NCBI RefSeq assembly: GCF_003008695.1
Contig: NZ_PXZT01000001.1
Location: 124,001 to 188,000 of the forward strand
DNA: 64,000 nt
From: Trichococcus alkaliphilus
GTDB taxonomy: Bacteria; Bacillota; Bacilli; Lactobacillales; Aerococcaceae
Reading direction: 5' to 3'
The notes below the pieces were generated by a model that saw nothing but the letters and a program-made list of their open reading frames with translations, was not told where the DNA came from and did not search any database. A program made the translations under genes and the position numbers. This document shows, in pieces, positions 9,423 to 19,060 of the stretch; the stretch's first letter is position 1, and every line of letters begins with the position of its first letter.

Positions 9423-10493
9423 TTACTCGTCCAACAGATCGACCGATTCAACGGGCTCGTCTTTTTCTTTTTCTTTTGCATCTACCGCTTTTTTATCGCC
9501 TATGCCGTATTCGTCACGGACAAGTTTCTCGATTTCAGCTCTCATCTCTGGATGATCAGTCAGGAATTTCTTGGCATTTTCGCGGCCTTGGCCGATGCGT
9601 TCCCCTTTGTAGGCATACCAAGCGCCACTCTTGTTGACGATATCCTTCTCTGAAGCCATATCGATGATTTCACCGACTTGGGAAATGCCTTCCCCGTACA
9701 TGATGTCCACTTCAGCTGTCCTGAATGGTGGCGCAACTTTATTTTTCACCACTTTGATTTTTGTGCGGTTACCCATGATCTCTGTTCCGCTCTTGATCTG
9801 TTCCGCTCTTCTGACTTCCAGACGGATAGTAGCGTAAAATTTAAGCGCTCTTCCTCCTGGAGTCGTTTCCGGATTTCCGAACATGATGCCGATTTTCTCA
9901 CGGACTTGATTGATGAAGATTGCGATCGTTTTTGTTTTGTTGATCGATCCGGACAGTTTCCGTAAAGCTTGGGACATCAGACGTGCTTGCAGACCCATAT
10001 GGGAGTCTCCCATTTCGCCTTCTATTTCAGCGCGCGGAACCAATGCGGCAACCGAGTCGATGACCACAATGTCGACAGCCCCTGATGAAACCAAAGCATC
10101 AGCGATTTCCAGGCCTTGCTCACCTGTATCCGGTTGGGAAAGCAACAATTCGTCGATATCCACACCCAAAGCTGCAGCATATTTTGGATCCAAAGCATGC
10201 TCAGCATCGATGAAGGCAGCAACGCCGCCCTTTTTTTGCACTTCGGCAATCGCATGCAGCGCAACGGTTGTTTTACCTGATGATTCAGGACCGTACACTT
10301 CGATGATACGGCCTCTCGGATAGCCGCCTACACCCAACGCAACGTCAAGAGCCAATGAACCACTTGGCACAGTGGATATTTGCGTGTCCACTTTTTCGCC
10401 GAGCTTCATGACGGAACCTTTACCATAATTTCTTTCTATCTTTTTCAGAGCCTCATCCAAGGCTTTTTGTCTATTTTCATTTAAATTAGCCAT
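9423..10493 (-). CDS. recA: Recombinase RecA
   Basis: RecA forms filaments on single-stranded DNA, catalyses strand exchange and triggers LexA self-cleavage. The 356-residue protein has the Walker A motif GPESSGKTT near residue 70, the L1/L2 DNA-binding loop region [20 protein letters not shown], and an acidic C-terminal tail rich in Lys/Glu/Asp. GGAGGAAACAATAG precedes the ATG. It has its own promoter with an SOS box between it and cinA, and a strong terminator behind it, so it can be transcribed alone or by read-through from cinA. Confidence 0.99.
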   Translation of the reverse strand: MANLNENRQKALDEALKKIERNYGKGSVMKLGEKVDTQISTVPSGSLALDVALGVGGYPRGRIIEVYGPESSGKTTVALHAIAEVQKKGGVAAFIDAEHALDPKYAAALGVDIDELLLSQPDTGEQGLEIADALVSSGAVDIVVIDSVAALVPRAEIEGEMGDSHMGLQARLMSQALRKLSGSINKTKTIAIFINQVREKIGIMFGNPETTPGGRALKFYATIRLEVRRAEQIKSGTEIMGNRTKIKVVKNKVAPPFRTAEVDIMYGEGISQVGEIIDMASEKDIVNKSGAWYAYKGERIGQGRENAKKFLTDHPEMRAEIEKLVRDEYGIGDKKAVDAKEKEKDEPVESVDLLDE

Positions 10494-10542
10494 CTATTGT
10501 TTCCTCCAAGCTTTCATTTGCATGCATTAACACCACAACGTA

Positions 10543-10571
10543 ATACTATCCTTTTCCGGACAAAAAAGCAA
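10543..10571 (-). promoter_or_regulatory. Promoter of recA
   Basis: A -35 box TTGCTT (10571-10566) and a -10 box TAGTAT (10548-10543) are separated by 17 bases. The SOS box lies eight bases upstream of the -35 box, placing this promoter in the expected position. Confidence 0.6.
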
Positions 10572-10579
10572 GAATAAAG

Positions 10580-10593
10580 TGAACAGATGTTCG
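10580..10593 (-). promoter_or_regulatory. LexA (SOS) box upstream of recA
   Basis: On the minus strand the site reads CGAACATCTGTTCA. It has the perfect half-sites GAAC and GTTC four bases apart, matching the Gram-positive LexA consensus CGAACRNRYGTTCG at 12 of 14 positions. It sits 87 bases before the recA start codon and next to its -35 box. Confidence 0.75.
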
Positions 10594-10597
10594 TTTT

Positions 10598-11854
10598 TTA
10601 TTTTTCAAAATCAGGATCCAGCAAATACCGCCGAATCATATCAAAACCCTGCATGACTGCCTGTTCCCTGTTCCCGAGGCGATCGCGGGAAAATCGGAAG
10701 CCTTGGACGGCAGTCGGTCCCTGTTTTTGGCTTAAGGCAATCCATACCGTCCCGGCTGGCTTGTTCTCCAATTGGTCAGGCCCGGCAACGCCCGTGAAAG
10801 AAATGGCCAACTGAGTATCAAACAGTTCGCGCGCACGTTCCGCCATCGCAACCGCGCACTCCGGGCTGACCATTCCGTAAGTCTCGAGAATGTGTTCCGG
10901 AACGCCAAGGACCTGTTGCTTAGCGCCTTCTTGGTAAGAAACGACGCCGCCCGCGAAGACCTCGCTTATGCCGGGAACCTTGACAAGTTCAGCTTGAAAA
11001 AGCCCTCCGGTCAAGCTCTCAGCCGCGCTGATGGTTCTTTTGCCCTTCAACAATTTCTTCCCTACCACTTCGGCAAGGCTGGATTCGTCGCCGTCGCCGT
11101 AATAATATTCCCCGACGAGCGCCAATATTTCCGATTTTTTTTCATCCAATAGCTGCCCGCAGATCGCCTCTGTTGCAGCGTTTGCGGTGAGTCTCAAGGT
11201 CACTTCGTATTTCCCGGCATATGGGGCTACCGTCGGGTTGGTCTGATTGCGGATCAGTTCATCCAACACCGTTGTCAATGTAGATTCGCCGATTCCGAAA
11301 AAGCGGAGCGTCTTCGATGAGATGACTTGCTGATCTTCATACTTGCTGGAAAGGAACGGCTTCACAAATTGCAGGAACATCCGCTCAAGTTCCCTTGGCG
11401 GGCCCGGCAACAGCAAATAACCTTTCCCATCCTTTTCGGTATAGGTGCCGAGCGCTTGTCCGATCGGGTTCGGGAAGACAATACCGCCCATGAACACTAA
11501 AGCTTGAAGCTCATTGTTTTTTGTCATACTCCTTCCCGAACGATCGAACCATTGCCGAATGTGCGCCAATCCCGCTTCATCCATGACAAGCTCTTCCTCG
11601 AGGTGATCCGCCACTGTCTGTTTGGTCAAGTCATCCTGGGTGGGTCCGAGCCCTCCAGTGAAAATTAACAGGTCGCTTCGTGATTCAGCTATTTTGATCA
11701 CATCTTTTATTTTTCCCGGATTATCGCCGACAACCGTCTGAAAATAGGAGTCTATGCCCAAACCTGTCAGTTCCTTGGCGATGAATGCCGCATCCGAATT
11801 CACTATTTGCCCCATCAATAATTCCGTTCCGACTGAAATGATTTCTGCATTCAT
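10598..11854 (-). CDS. cinA: CinA, competence/damage-inducible protein (putative NMN deamidase)
   Basis: A 418-residue two-domain protein. The N-terminal half is a molybdopterin-binding-like (MoaB) domain with MNAEIISVGTELLMG and FTGGLGPTQDDLTKQTVA. The C-terminal half (from about 255) is the CinA domain with SAAESLTGG and FTGVAGPD, linked to nicotinamide mononucleotide deamidation. In naturally competent Firmicutes it is co-transcribed with recA. The ATG at 11854 follows GAGGGA eight bases upstream. It is downstream of pgsA, whose terminator separates them, and directly upstream of recA. Confidence 0.95.
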   Translation of the reverse strand: MNAEIISVGTELLMGQIVNSDAAFIAKELTGLGIDSYFQTVVGDNPGKIKDVIKIAESRSDLLIFTGGLGPTQDDLTKQTVADHLEEELVMDEAGLAHIRQWFDRSGRSMTKNNELQALVFMGGIVFPNPIGQALGTYTEKDGKGYLLLPGPPRELERMFLQFVKPFLSSKYEDQQVISSKTLRFFGIGESTLTTVLDELIRNQTNPTVAPYAGKYEVTLRLTANAATEAICGQLLDEKKSEILALVGEYYYGDGDESSLAEVVGKKLLKGKRTISAAESLTGGLFQAELVKVPGISEVFAGGVVSYQEGAKQQVLGVPEHILETYGMVSPECAVAMAERARELFDTQLAISFTGVAGPDQLENKPAGTVWIALSQKQGPTAVQGFRFSRDRLGNREQAVMQGFDMIRRYLLDPDFEK

Positions 11855-11918
11855 ATTTAATCCCTCACATCCATAGTATTCGCTCAAATAAAACAAAAGC
11901 TTCAATCACATAAAAAAG

Positions 11919-11997
11919 ATAAAGAAAAAAGAAGGGCACAAAAGAATCGCGTTTCCTTTTGTTCGGATTGCAACCTGATGCAACCCAGCCCTTCTTA
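11919..11997 (-). terminator. Terminator after pgsA
   Basis: The long hairpin has outer arms GAAGGGC / GCCCTTC, an inner TTGCA/TGCAA stem, and a T-rich minus-strand tail. It begins 12 bases after the pgsA stop. Confidence 0.7.
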
Positions 11998-12008
11998 TTT
12001 ATAAAAAA

Positions 12009-12587
12009 CTACATGGATCCGACAAAAACATGTTTATTCTTGACGAAATAATCCACCCCTGAGTAAATGGTGAAAATTAAGCAAAGATACAGCATGATGT
12101 CCGCGACCGGGATGCCGGTCGCCTGAAAAGGAAAATTATTCAGGAACAACAAAATGATGGCTACCATTTGCGTCACTGTTTTGATTTTCCCCGGCCATGC
12201 TGCTGCCATGACTTCGCCTTCCTTCACAAGCAAGAGGCGCAAGCCTGTGACCGCCAACTCACGGCTGATGATGATGCTGACGACCCACGATGGAGCCAGC
12301 CCTTGGCCGACAAGTACGATTAAGGCAGTGGCGACAAGCATCTTGTCCGCCAACGGATCAGCAAATTTCCCGAAGTTGGTGACCAAGCCGTCCCTTCTGG
12401 CGATATAACCATCCAGCCAATCCGTAAAACTGGCGATGGCAAAAATGATGGCTCCGACAAGTTGGTTGACGGCAATCTGTGATTGGGCAACCGCAAGCGT
12501 ACCCCAATCGAAAGGAACCAAAGTGATGATCATGAACAACGGAATCATAAAAATCCGCAACGCTGTCAATTTATTAGGTAAATTCAA
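12009..12587 (-). CDS. pgsA: CDP-diacylglycerol--glycerol-3-phosphate 3-phosphatidyltransferase
   Basis: PgsA makes phosphatidylglycerol phosphate, the committed step to phosphatidylglycerol and cardiolipin. The 192-residue membrane protein has the CDP-alcohol phosphotransferase signature DGYIARRDGLVTNFGKFAD continued by PLADK. Several membrane helices are visible. The start is placed at TTG 12587 because GGAG lies nine bases upstream and the resulting MNLPNKLTALRI is the family's usual beginning. A second TTG three codons upstream abuts the ribosome binding site and is unlikely. It follows rodZ by 29 bases. Confidence 0.94.
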   Translation of the reverse strand: MNLPNKLTALRIFMIPLFMIITLVPFDWGTLAVAQSQIAVNQLVGAIIFAIASFTDWLDGYIARRDGLVTNFGKFADPLADKMLVATALIVLVGQGLAPSWVVSIIISRELAVTGLRLLLVKEGEVMAAAWPGKIKTVTQMVAIILLFLNNFPFQATGIPVADIMLYLCLIFTIYSGVDYFVKNKHVFVGSM

Positions 12588-12616
12588 CTTCTGCAACTCC
12601 TTTAATGTTCCCTGAC

Positions 12617-13492
12617 TTATTCTACACCTTTTACGGTAAAGGATAAGGTTTGGGTCTGAATCTCTTGATGATCGGCTGGCATCGCGACAACTGTCCCATC
12701 CAGTTCGATGATTGTTGCCGGCATCACGCCGACTACCACTTCGATTTCGCTTGTGTTCAACGGTAGTGTGACCGTCAACGGGTTTTCACTGCCTACGATG
12801 CCGGAAGGCTCTTGGACGATTCCGTTCACGCTTACGCTGATCCAGGAACTTCCTCCTGCCACAGCCGAGATTTTCAACTCTGATGGCAACGACAAACTGG
12901 TGACGTCATATTCCGCATAACCATCGGCAGACGAGACCAAGGTCACCTGCGCAGTTTGTTCTGCGACAACGGCACTGTCTGCCTGCTCTGTGCCGCTAGA
13001 AACCGTCGCTTGCGATGCCATAGTTGTTTGGCTGATGTTCGAAGCCACTTCGATCTGAACCTGCTCATCATCATCGTTCAATGTAGCCCTCCAGACCACA
13101 AGCACGATGGCAATTACCGACACAGCCAACAGAAAAGTAGGCAACTGGCTCTGGACGGAGCCGCCATAATTAAAATTCGTCTTTTTTGAAGCTCTTTTAG
13201 TTTCGGAGCGACTGGGAGAAAAAGAACCGGAATCCTCCGCTTGGCTGCTCCCGTGTATTTCCGGAATCACACTTGCATGATCCCCCAACAAGCGATCGCC
13301 ATCCAAGCCCACAGTATCAGCATACTGCTTGATGAAGGCACGAACATAGAAATTGCCCGGCATAATCTCAAAATCGCCTTCTTCTATCGCAATCAGATAC
13401 CGCTTCTGTATTTTAGTCATCTGCTGTAGATCATCCAATGTGTATCCTTTGGAAAGTCTAGCACTTTTTAGGATTTCCCCAATTTGAACCAT
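12617..13492 (-). CDS. rodZ: RodZ-like helix-turn-helix membrane protein (YmfM)
   Basis: A 291-residue protein with the RodZ layout. It has an N-terminal Xre-type helix-turn-helix (residues 2-70, with [20 protein letters not shown] and [16 protein letters not shown]), a basic stretch, one membrane helix ([15 protein letters not shown], about 130-150), and an extracellular beta-rich DUF4115 domain (about 190-291). RodZ links MreB filaments to the elongation machinery. AGGTGAAGAA precedes the ATG at 13492. An extended -10 promoter lies just upstream, and pgsA follows closely. Confidence 0.88.
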   Translation of the reverse strand: MVQIGEILKSARLSKGYTLDDLQQMTKIQKRYLIAIEEGDFEIMPGNFYVRAFIKQYADTVGLDGDRLLGDHASVIPEIHGSSQAEDSGSFSPSRSETKRASKKTNFNYGGSVQSQLPTFLLAVSVIAIVLVVWRATLNDDDEQVQIEVASNISQTTMASQATVSSGTEQADSAVVAEQTAQVTLVSSADGYAEYDVTSLSLPSELKISAVAGGSSWISVSVNGIVQEPSGIVGSENPLTVTLPLNTSEIEVVVGVMPATIIELDGTVVAMPADHQEIQTQTLSFTVKGVE

Positions 13493-13536
13493 TTCTTCAC
13501 CTGCCTTCACTTGCAAATCCTGAAGTTACCATGGAT

Positions 13537-13545
13537 ATTATACCA
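13537..13545 (-). promoter_or_regulatory. Extended -10 promoter of rodZ-pgsA
   Basis: The minus strand reads TGGTATAAT, a perfect extended -10 element, 45 bases upstream of the rodZ start. No good -35 box is seen, which extended -10 promoters can tolerate. Confidence 0.6.
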
Positions 13546-13578
13546 TAAAATTCCCTCACCAGAAGTTCCAATGCTGTT

Positions 13579-14304
13579 TTACCTGAGCCAGCCACCTGAT
13601 ACGTAAATGGCCTGTCCCGTCATATAGCGACTCTCTTCCTTCAGGAGTTGGGATACCCAGAAGCTGATTTCATCCGGTTTCCCCATCCTCCCCAGAGGGA
13701 TTTCCTCAAGAAGAGCCTCTTTTTCATCGTTTTCCAGATGAGCGTTCATTTGCGTATCGATTGCTCCCGGGCAGATGGCATTGACTGTTACTCCCAGTGA
13801 GGCTACTTCTTTACTATAGGCTTTAACGAAGGCGATCTGCGCCCCTTTGACGGTACTGTAGAGCACTTCGAGCCCGCTGCCTACTTCTCCATAGACGGAG
13901 CTGATGAAGACGATGCGGCCGTTGCGCGAGCGGGCGATTTTTTCCTGTAGCGCTTGGATGATCAAGATCGGCATTTTGACGTGCATTTCCCACAAGACGT
14001 CCATTTGCAGGGACGTCATATCCTGAAGCAACCCATATTCCGTCGTGCCGTGCGCAAAAACAATCGCTTGGAGCGAGAAAATATGGTCAGCAAGTGTCGA
14101 AACGCCAGCTTCTTTGGTAAAATCCAGGCAAATCGGATAAAATTCCTGTTCCGGATAGGCCGATTGCAGTTCTGACAGCAGCAGATTGATTTTTTCTTGA
14201 TTGGAATGATAATGCAGGTAAAGCGACCAGCCTGAACTGGCCAAATCCCTTGCGATGGAGGTCCCGATGTCACCGGAGGCCCCCGTCACCAAAGCAGCTT
14301 TCAT
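13579..14304 (-). CDS. ymfI: Short-chain dehydrogenase/reductase (YmfI-like)
   Basis: A 241-residue classical SDR enzyme. The nucleotide-binding motif TGASGDIG is at the N-terminus. The catalytic triad is Ser in VFISSVYGE and Tyr/Lys in YSTVKGA, followed by VNAICPGAIDTQMN and a final GGWLR. The NAG motif of most family members reads AHGTT here. The substrate is unknown; FabG-type acyl reductases are the closest class. Gene order between the M16 peptidase pair and rodZ matches B. subtilis ymfI. The ATG overlaps the ymfH stop by four bases. Confidence 0.85.
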   Translation of the reverse strand: MKAALVTGASGDIGTSIARDLASSGWSLYLHYHSNQEKINLLLSELQSAYPEQEFYPICLDFTKEAGVSTLADHIFSLQAIVFAHGTTEYGLLQDMTSLQMDVLWEMHVKMPILIIQALQEKIARSRNGRIVFISSVYGEVGSGLEVLYSTVKGAQIAFVKAYSKEVASLGVTVNAICPGAIDTQMNAHLENDEKEALLEEIPLGRMGKPDEISFWVSQLLKEESRYMTGQAIYVSGGWLR

Positions 14305-15602
14305 TGCTGTTTTGCTCCCTTCTGGAGGATCACATAGGTGCTCATGCTTTGTTCTTTGAGATAGCCCTCGGCGAACCTGCGGATGTCCTCCAGGCTGGTT
14401 TCTTCGATCAATGGAACGACTTCAAAAAGTTCCGCTCCAGAAAACAGCAGCGTGCTATAGTGATTTGCGATGTATTCCAGGGAATTGAAAGCCTGCAATT
14501 GTTCTCCGATCATGCTCTTCTTCAGCAAATCAAATTTCTCATTCGTCAGGTTAGCATCCGTTTTCCAATCCAAGAGAATCCGTTTCAGCTTATCTTCCAG
14601 CTGTTTCGGTTCTTCCGTATCCGATTCGACAGCCATAAAATGGAAGGAACGGTCCAAATTGAAGGAGTAGCCAAAGCTGTCATCGATCAAACCATTGTCA
14701 TAAAGCTCAATGAAATGCGTGGAGCTCCGGCCAAAAAGCAATTCCAGCAACAGCGAACCATAGATTTTGTATTTTTCGGCTTGGTTTCCGGTCACATCCG
14801 CATCCAAACCTTTCACACCAAGCATCACTTTCGGGCGCTGCACATCCATTTCGATTGCTTTGTACGGGATGATGTCCTGGATCGAGGCTGGCGGCAAAGT
14901 GCGCTGGATCGGTTTTGCGGGAAGAAATGTCTTGCCGGCTTGGTTTTGTCTGATCGTTTCCATCATTTCTTCGGGAGCGAAATTGCCGATCATCAATATA
15001 TTCATATTGGATGGATGGTAGAACGTGTCATAACAGATTTGGAGCAGTTCCGGCGAGATCGCTTGGATGCTGTCCACCGTTCCGGCTATATCGACGGAAA
15101 GCGGATGTTCGGGATAAAGATTACGCAACAGACCGTAAAATAGTTGCCATCCCGGATTATCTTCATACATGCGGATTTCTTGGGCGATGATGCCTTTTTC
15201 CTTTTCAGTGCCTTCTTCCGTGAAATGCGGATCTTGAACGAAGTCAAGCAGGCTGTTTGTGTTTTCTGTAATATTATCCGTGGCTGAAAAGAGATAGCTT
15301 GTCCGAGTGAAAGAAGTGAAAGCATTCGCTGAAGCGCCATACTTCGCGAAGTCTTCAAAAGCGTCATGATCCTCGCCTTCAAACAACTTATGTTCAAGGA
15401 AATGTGCGATGCCGTCCGGAATTTTGATTTCCTTGTCTCCGTTTATCGGAACAAACTGGTTGTCGATTGAGCCGAAATCGGTGGTGAAGATGCCATAGGT
15501 TTTGGAATACTTATTTTTCGGAATCAAAACTACCTGCAATCCGTTTTCCAATACTTCCGTATAGACTGTTTCGTTCAGTGCCTCATAGTGTACTTTATTC
15601 AT
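14301..15602 (-). CDS. ymfH: M16-family zinc metallopeptidase (YmfH-like)
   Basis: A 433-residue protein of the insulinase/mitochondrial processing peptidase family. The inverted zinc motif HFLEH (His67, Glu70, His71) is intact, so this is the catalytic member of the pair. GAGG lies six bases before the ATG. The ATG overlaps the ymfF stop by eight bases and the stop overlaps ymfI by four, so ymfF, ymfH and ymfI form one operon. By analogy with other M16 proteins the two M16 subunits probably act as a heterodimer on small peptides; no substrate can be read from the sequence. Confidence 0.88.
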   Translation of the reverse strand: MNKVHYEALNETVYTEVLENGLQVVLIPKNKYSKTYGIFTTDFGSIDNQFVPINGDKEIKIPDGIAHFLEHKLFEGEDHDAFEDFAKYGASANAFTSFTRTSYLFSATDNITENTNSLLDFVQDPHFTEEGTEKEKGIIAQEIRMYEDNPGWQLFYGLLRNLYPEHPLSVDIAGTVDSIQAISPELLQICYDTFYHPSNMNILMIGNFAPEEMMETIRQNQAGKTFLPAKPIQRTLPPASIQDIIPYKAIEMDVQRPKVMLGVKGLDADVTGNQAEKYKIYGSLLLELLFGRSSTHFIELYDNGLIDDSFGYSFNLDRSFHFMAVESDTEEPKQLEDKLKRILLDWKTDANLTNEKFDLLKKSMIGEQLQAFNSLEYIANHYSTLLFSGAELFEVVPLIEETSLEDIRRFAEGYLKEQSMSTYVILQKGAKQQ

Positions 15603-16863
15603 CTGTAGCCTCGCCTTTCAAGAAAAATATCGCCTGCAAAGTCATTTTTTCCGCAACAGCCATGATCTGTTCCTTCGTCACCGCATTCAAGCCAGCAATC
15701 CATTGCTCCTGCGAAAGAGGGTTTTCTATGATGAGGATATCCTGGTACTGTTTCGCCAAGCTTCTGCCTTGATAATCATCATTTTGTTTGTAGTGGTTGA
15801 TCAGCATGCTTTTGGTTTGAGCGATCAATGCATCCGAGAAATCCCCTGCTTGCATATCCTGCAGTTGAGCCAGAACGATATTCTCGACCTGCTCCCGTTT
15901 ATCAAACTCGATGCCGGTGCCGACAGTCATGACCCCACGCAAAAAGTCCAATCCGCTTGAAGCCGAGTAAGCCAAGCTTTCCTTTTCACGGACATTCTGA
16001 AACAATTTTGAATGAGGGAATCCCCCAAAAAGTCCATCAAAAACCAAGCCGGCAAAATAGTGGTCATTCATGTAATAGACGGGTGAAGAGAAGCCAAAAA
16101 ACAACTTGCCTTGATTGATGTCCTGGGATTCACTCGAAGTAACGGGTTCCGTGTTCTTTGCGCGGAAATAGAATACCTCTTTTTCGATTTCTTTCCTGTC
16201 CGAAAGCTTCTGGGCTGCCAATATTTTCAATATCCGTTCAGGTGCAACATCACCCGAGACGAGGATATCCAATTGATTCGATCCGATCATCTCTTCGTAG
16301 CATTCGAACAGGCTGCCCGCAGTGATATCCTCAAGGAACCCGGCATCACCGATGCCTTGATAAGCTTGATCCGTCCCCTCGAACAGCACTTGGTTCAAGC
16401 GATTGCGCGCATAAGCTGATTTGTCTTCGATCAGAGATTCGAAATAGTTGTTCAGATTTTCCTTTTCCCTCAGAAAAGTCTTCTCGTGGAACTTGCCGTC
16501 CTGAGCATTGGGCCTAAAGATGATTTCTTCCAGAAAAGCGAACGCCTCTTCCAAAAGTGTATCGTCGCCTCCGATGAATTTATCATTGACGACGGACAGG
16601 CTCATCGTCACCACATGCTGCTTGCCGAAGCGCTGGGATTGCGTATGCAGCGTCGCACCGTAAAGGCTGGCCATTTTCAGATCCATCTCGTTTTGGCTAG
16701 GGTACTGCTTGCTGTTCGTTTCAAGCATGTTCTTCACCAAAGAACGTTCCGTAGCAGTTTTCCCGCCGAAACTCGTCCTGAATTTGTACTGGATCATTAC
16801 GGTTTTGTATTTGTCGGAAGGCTCGATATAGGCCGTAACGCCTTGCTTTAATTTATATTCCAT
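15595..16863 (-). CDS. ymfF: M16-family peptidase-like protein, non-catalytic partner (YmfF-like)
   Basis: A 422-residue M16-fold protein. At the place where ymfH has HFLEH this protein reads NMLETNSKQY, so the zinc site is lost and it is probably a structural partner of YmfH. Later features such as FFGFSSPVYYMND and SREKESLAYSASSG-like segments follow the M16 pattern. The ATG at 16863 is used: AGGA lies ten bases upstream, while a GTG three codons earlier sits right on it. A good promoter lies 44 bases upstream. Confidence 0.85.
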   Translation of the reverse strand: MEYKLKQGVTAYIEPSDKYKTVMIQYKFRTSFGGKTATERSLVKNMLETNSKQYPSQNEMDLKMASLYGATLHTQSQRFGKQHVVTMSLSVVNDKFIGGDDTLLEEAFAFLEEIIFRPNAQDGKFHEKTFLREKENLNNYFESLIEDKSAYARNRLNQVLFEGTDQAYQGIGDAGFLEDITAGSLFECYEEMIGSNQLDILVSGDVAPERILKILAAQKLSDRKEIEKEVFYFRAKNTEPVTSSESQDINQGKLFFGFSSPVYYMNDHYFAGLVFDGLFGGFPHSKLFQNVREKESLAYSASSGLDFLRGVMTVGTGIEFDKREQVENIVLAQLQDMQAGDFSDALIAQTKSMLINHYKQNDDYQGRSLAKQYQDILIIENPLSQEQWIAGLNAVTKEQIMAVAEKMTLQAIFFLKGEATDE

Positions 16864-16906
16864 CCATTTCACGTCCTGTAAGCTATTTTATTTGTCGATA
16901 GGGAAA

Positions 16907-16935
16907 ACTATACTCTAGTTCAGACTATTTTTCAA
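16907..16935 (-). promoter_or_regulatory. Promoter of ymfF-ymfH-ymfI
   Basis: A -35 box TTGAAA (16935-16930) and a -10 box TATAGT (16912-16907) with a 17-base spacer lie on the minus strand just upstream of ymfF. Confidence 0.65.
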
Positions 16936-16975
16936 TTAAGCCATTCCTTGTCCACTCTGCTCCCATGCTTAGCGC

Positions 16976-17011
16976 AAAAAGAAAAGGCTGACTCGTCTTG
17001 AGCCAACCCTT
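16976..17011 (-). terminator. Terminator after nupQ
   Basis: The stem GGTTGGCTC / GAGTCAGCC (two wobble or mismatched pairs) is followed on the minus strand by TTTTCTTTTT. It ends the nucleoside transporter operon. Confidence 0.75.
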
Positions 17012-17025
17012 CTTGCTGTCAGAGA

Positions 17026-17985
17026 TTACTTTGATTTGATGTAAGTCGTACCGTTAGCGGCTGGGCCTCTGGATTTACCAATAAAACCTACAAGCACAAT
17101 GATCGTAATGACATAAGGCGCAATCTGGAGGTAGACGGAAGGGATATTCTGGATGATCGGAATATAGCTGCCGATGACCCCCAAGCTCTGGGCAAAACCG
17201 AAGAAAATTGCCGCACCCATAACACCGATCGGATTCCACTTGCCGAAAATCATTGCAGCCATGGCAATAAAGCCTTGACCGGCAATCGTTGATCCGGAAA
17301 AATTCAGACTGATCGACTGGGAGACGATGGCACCGCCCACACCGCCCAAAAATCCGGAAATCAAAACGCCAGCGTAGCGCATCACGTAGACATTGATCCC
17401 CAATGTATCTGCCGCTTGTGGGTGTTCCCCGACTGAACGCAGACGCAAGCCGAAAGTCGTCTTGAAGATGATGAAGTAGCAGACAAGCGCTGTTGCAATC
17501 GCTGCATAGGCTGGAGCTGATGTGTTCGTGAAAAATATCTGACCGATGATCGGGATATCCTTCAAGATAGGGAAACTGGTTTTCCCGAAGTTCTGGATGA
17601 TGAAGGCTGTTTGGCCTTTCCCTTCATAAAGAACCTTAGTCAAAAACACCGCCAGCGCAGGGGCAAGCATATTGATGACCGTTCCGGAAACGATGTGGTT
17701 CGCTCTTAAATTGATGGTCGCAACTGCATGGATGATCGAAAAGAAGATGCCGACTGCCCCAGCCACCAACAACGCAACCCAAGGAGTCATCTTGCCAAGA
17801 TTGTCGGCGTAGTTCAAATTAAAAACTATGGCTGAGAAGGCTCCCATGACCATCGTGCCTTCCAGTCCCACGTTGACGATACCGCTCCGTTCCGAGAATG
17901 TTCCGCCAAGGCCGGTGAAGATCAAAGGCGCTGAATAGATCAAAGCCGAGGATACGATAATAGATAGAATCGCTAGCAAGTCCAT
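17026..17985 (-). CDS. nupQ: Nucleoside ABC transporter, permease subunit NupQ
   Basis: A 319-residue membrane protein of the BPD_transp_2 family with about eight to ten hydrophobic helices. Characteristic segments are FSERSGIVNVGLEGTMVMGAF near residue 30 and LRLRSVGEHPQAADTLGINV near 200. It pairs with NupP to form the channel of a BMP-type (guanosine/purine nucleoside) importer. GGAGGTGG lies upstream of the ATG at 17985, which is one base after the nupP stop codon. Last gene of the operon, followed by a terminator. Confidence 0.92.
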   Translation of the reverse strand: MDLLAILSIIVSSALIYSAPLIFTGLGGTFSERSGIVNVGLEGTMVMGAFSAIVFNLNYADNLGKMTPWVALLVAGAVGIFFSIIHAVATINLRANHIVSGTVINMLAPALAVFLTKVLYEGKGQTAFIIQNFGKTSFPILKDIPIIGQIFFTNTSAPAYAAIATALVCYFIIFKTTFGLRLRSVGEHPQAADTLGINVYVMRYAGVLISGFLGGVGGAIVSQSISLNFSGSTIAGQGFIAMAAMIFGKWNPIGVMGAAIFFGFAQSLGVIGSYIPIIQNIPSVYLQIAPYVITIIVLVGFIGKSRGPAANGTTYIKSK

Positions 17986-17986
17986 C

Positions 17987-19060
17987 TCACGCCACCTCCT
18001 TTTTATTGACTTTGGACAGTTTGTTGACCAATAGTCGGATGATATAGCTCGCGCCGACGAAGAAGATGATTGACGCAATCACGATATCGACGATTTCCAC
18101 CGGTACGCCGGACATAAGCGGCATACTCGTTCCGCCGATTTTCAGCGTGCTGAACAGAAGTGCAGCAAAGAGGATGCCAACAGGACTGCCGATGCCCAAC
18201 AAGGCTACGGCCATGCCATCGAATCCGACTGCCGGCATCGCACCTTGAACAAACATGTTTTGGAAATTCCCCAAACCTTCCATTGCGCCTCCCAAACCAG
18301 CCAATCCGCCGCTGATCAACATGGCCAAAATGATGTTCTTTTTGGCGTTCATCCCTGCGTAATCGGCTGCATCAGGATTCAATCCGACTGAACGGAATTC
18401 GAAGCCATAAGTTGTTTTCTTCATCAGCACCCAAACTACCGCAATCATGATGAGGGCAATGAAGATACCGGCATGCAGCGTCGAATTGCGCGTCACTTCT
18501 GATAAGAATGGCACCCTTAGACTGGCATTTTCTGTGATTCTGGCTGTGGAGTCCCCGGAATCCGTCAAAACATTCCTGACGATGTGGTTGTTGATGTATA
18601 GAGCTGTATGATTCAGCATGATGGTGACAATCACTTCACTTGTATTGAAATAGGCACGCAAAACGCCGGCGATGCCCGCCCATAAAGCTCCGGCGGCAAC
18701 ACCCGCCAAAATACATAAAGGCAACAATACGATTTTCGGCAATTCAGGCAGCATCTGGGCGACGCTGACGGATGCCAGCCAGCCGAATAAGGTTTGGCCC
18801 GCTACACCGATATTGAAGAAACCCGCTGTATTGGCTACCGCAAAACCCAATGCGACCAGAATCAAAGGGGTAGCTTCACGCAGTAATTCGCCTATATAAA
18901 ACGGCGATCCGAATGCTCCCTTCAGCATGGCTGAATAACCCGCGATGGCATCATAACCGAAAGACCACATGACGATTGCGCCGATCAACAGACCTAATAC
19001 GACTGAAAGCAAAGGTACGATAATCCCCTGGATGCGATTCGCTCCTTGTTGATTACTCAT
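17987..19060 (-). CDS. nupP: Nucleoside ABC transporter, permease subunit NupP
   Basis: A 357-residue membrane permease of the BPD_transp_2 family, partner of NupQ. Multiple hydrophobic helices and the family segments FNIGVAGQTLFGWLASV and FEFRSVGLNPDAADYAGMN are visible. The ATG at 19060 has GAGGAGGG eight bases upstream and overlaps the nupO stop by eight bases, showing translational coupling. The frame is open for 14 more codons upstream but without a ribosome binding site. Confidence 0.92.
   Translation of the reverse strand: MSNQQGANRIQGIIVPLLSVVLGLLIGAIVMWSFGYDAIAGYSAMLKGAFGSPFYIGELLREATPLILVALGFAVANTAGFFNIGVAGQTLFGWLASVSVAQMLPELPKIVLLPLCILAGVAAGALWAGIAGVLRAYFNTSEVIVTIMLNHTALYINNHIVRNVLTDSGDSTARITENASLRVPFLSEVTRNSTLHAGIFIALIMIAVVWVLMKKTTYGFEFRSVGLNPDAADYAGMNAKKNIILAMLISGGLAGLGGAMEGLGNFQNMFVQGAMPAVGFDGMAVALLGIGSPVGILFAALLFSTLKIGGTSMPLMSGVPVEIVDIVIASIIFFVGASYIIRLLVNKLSKVNKKEVA

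Noticed and set aside
14250-15143. A 297-codon plus-strand frame opposite ymfI and ymfH
   Set aside because: Spans two conserved minus-strand genes and shows no protein-like features.
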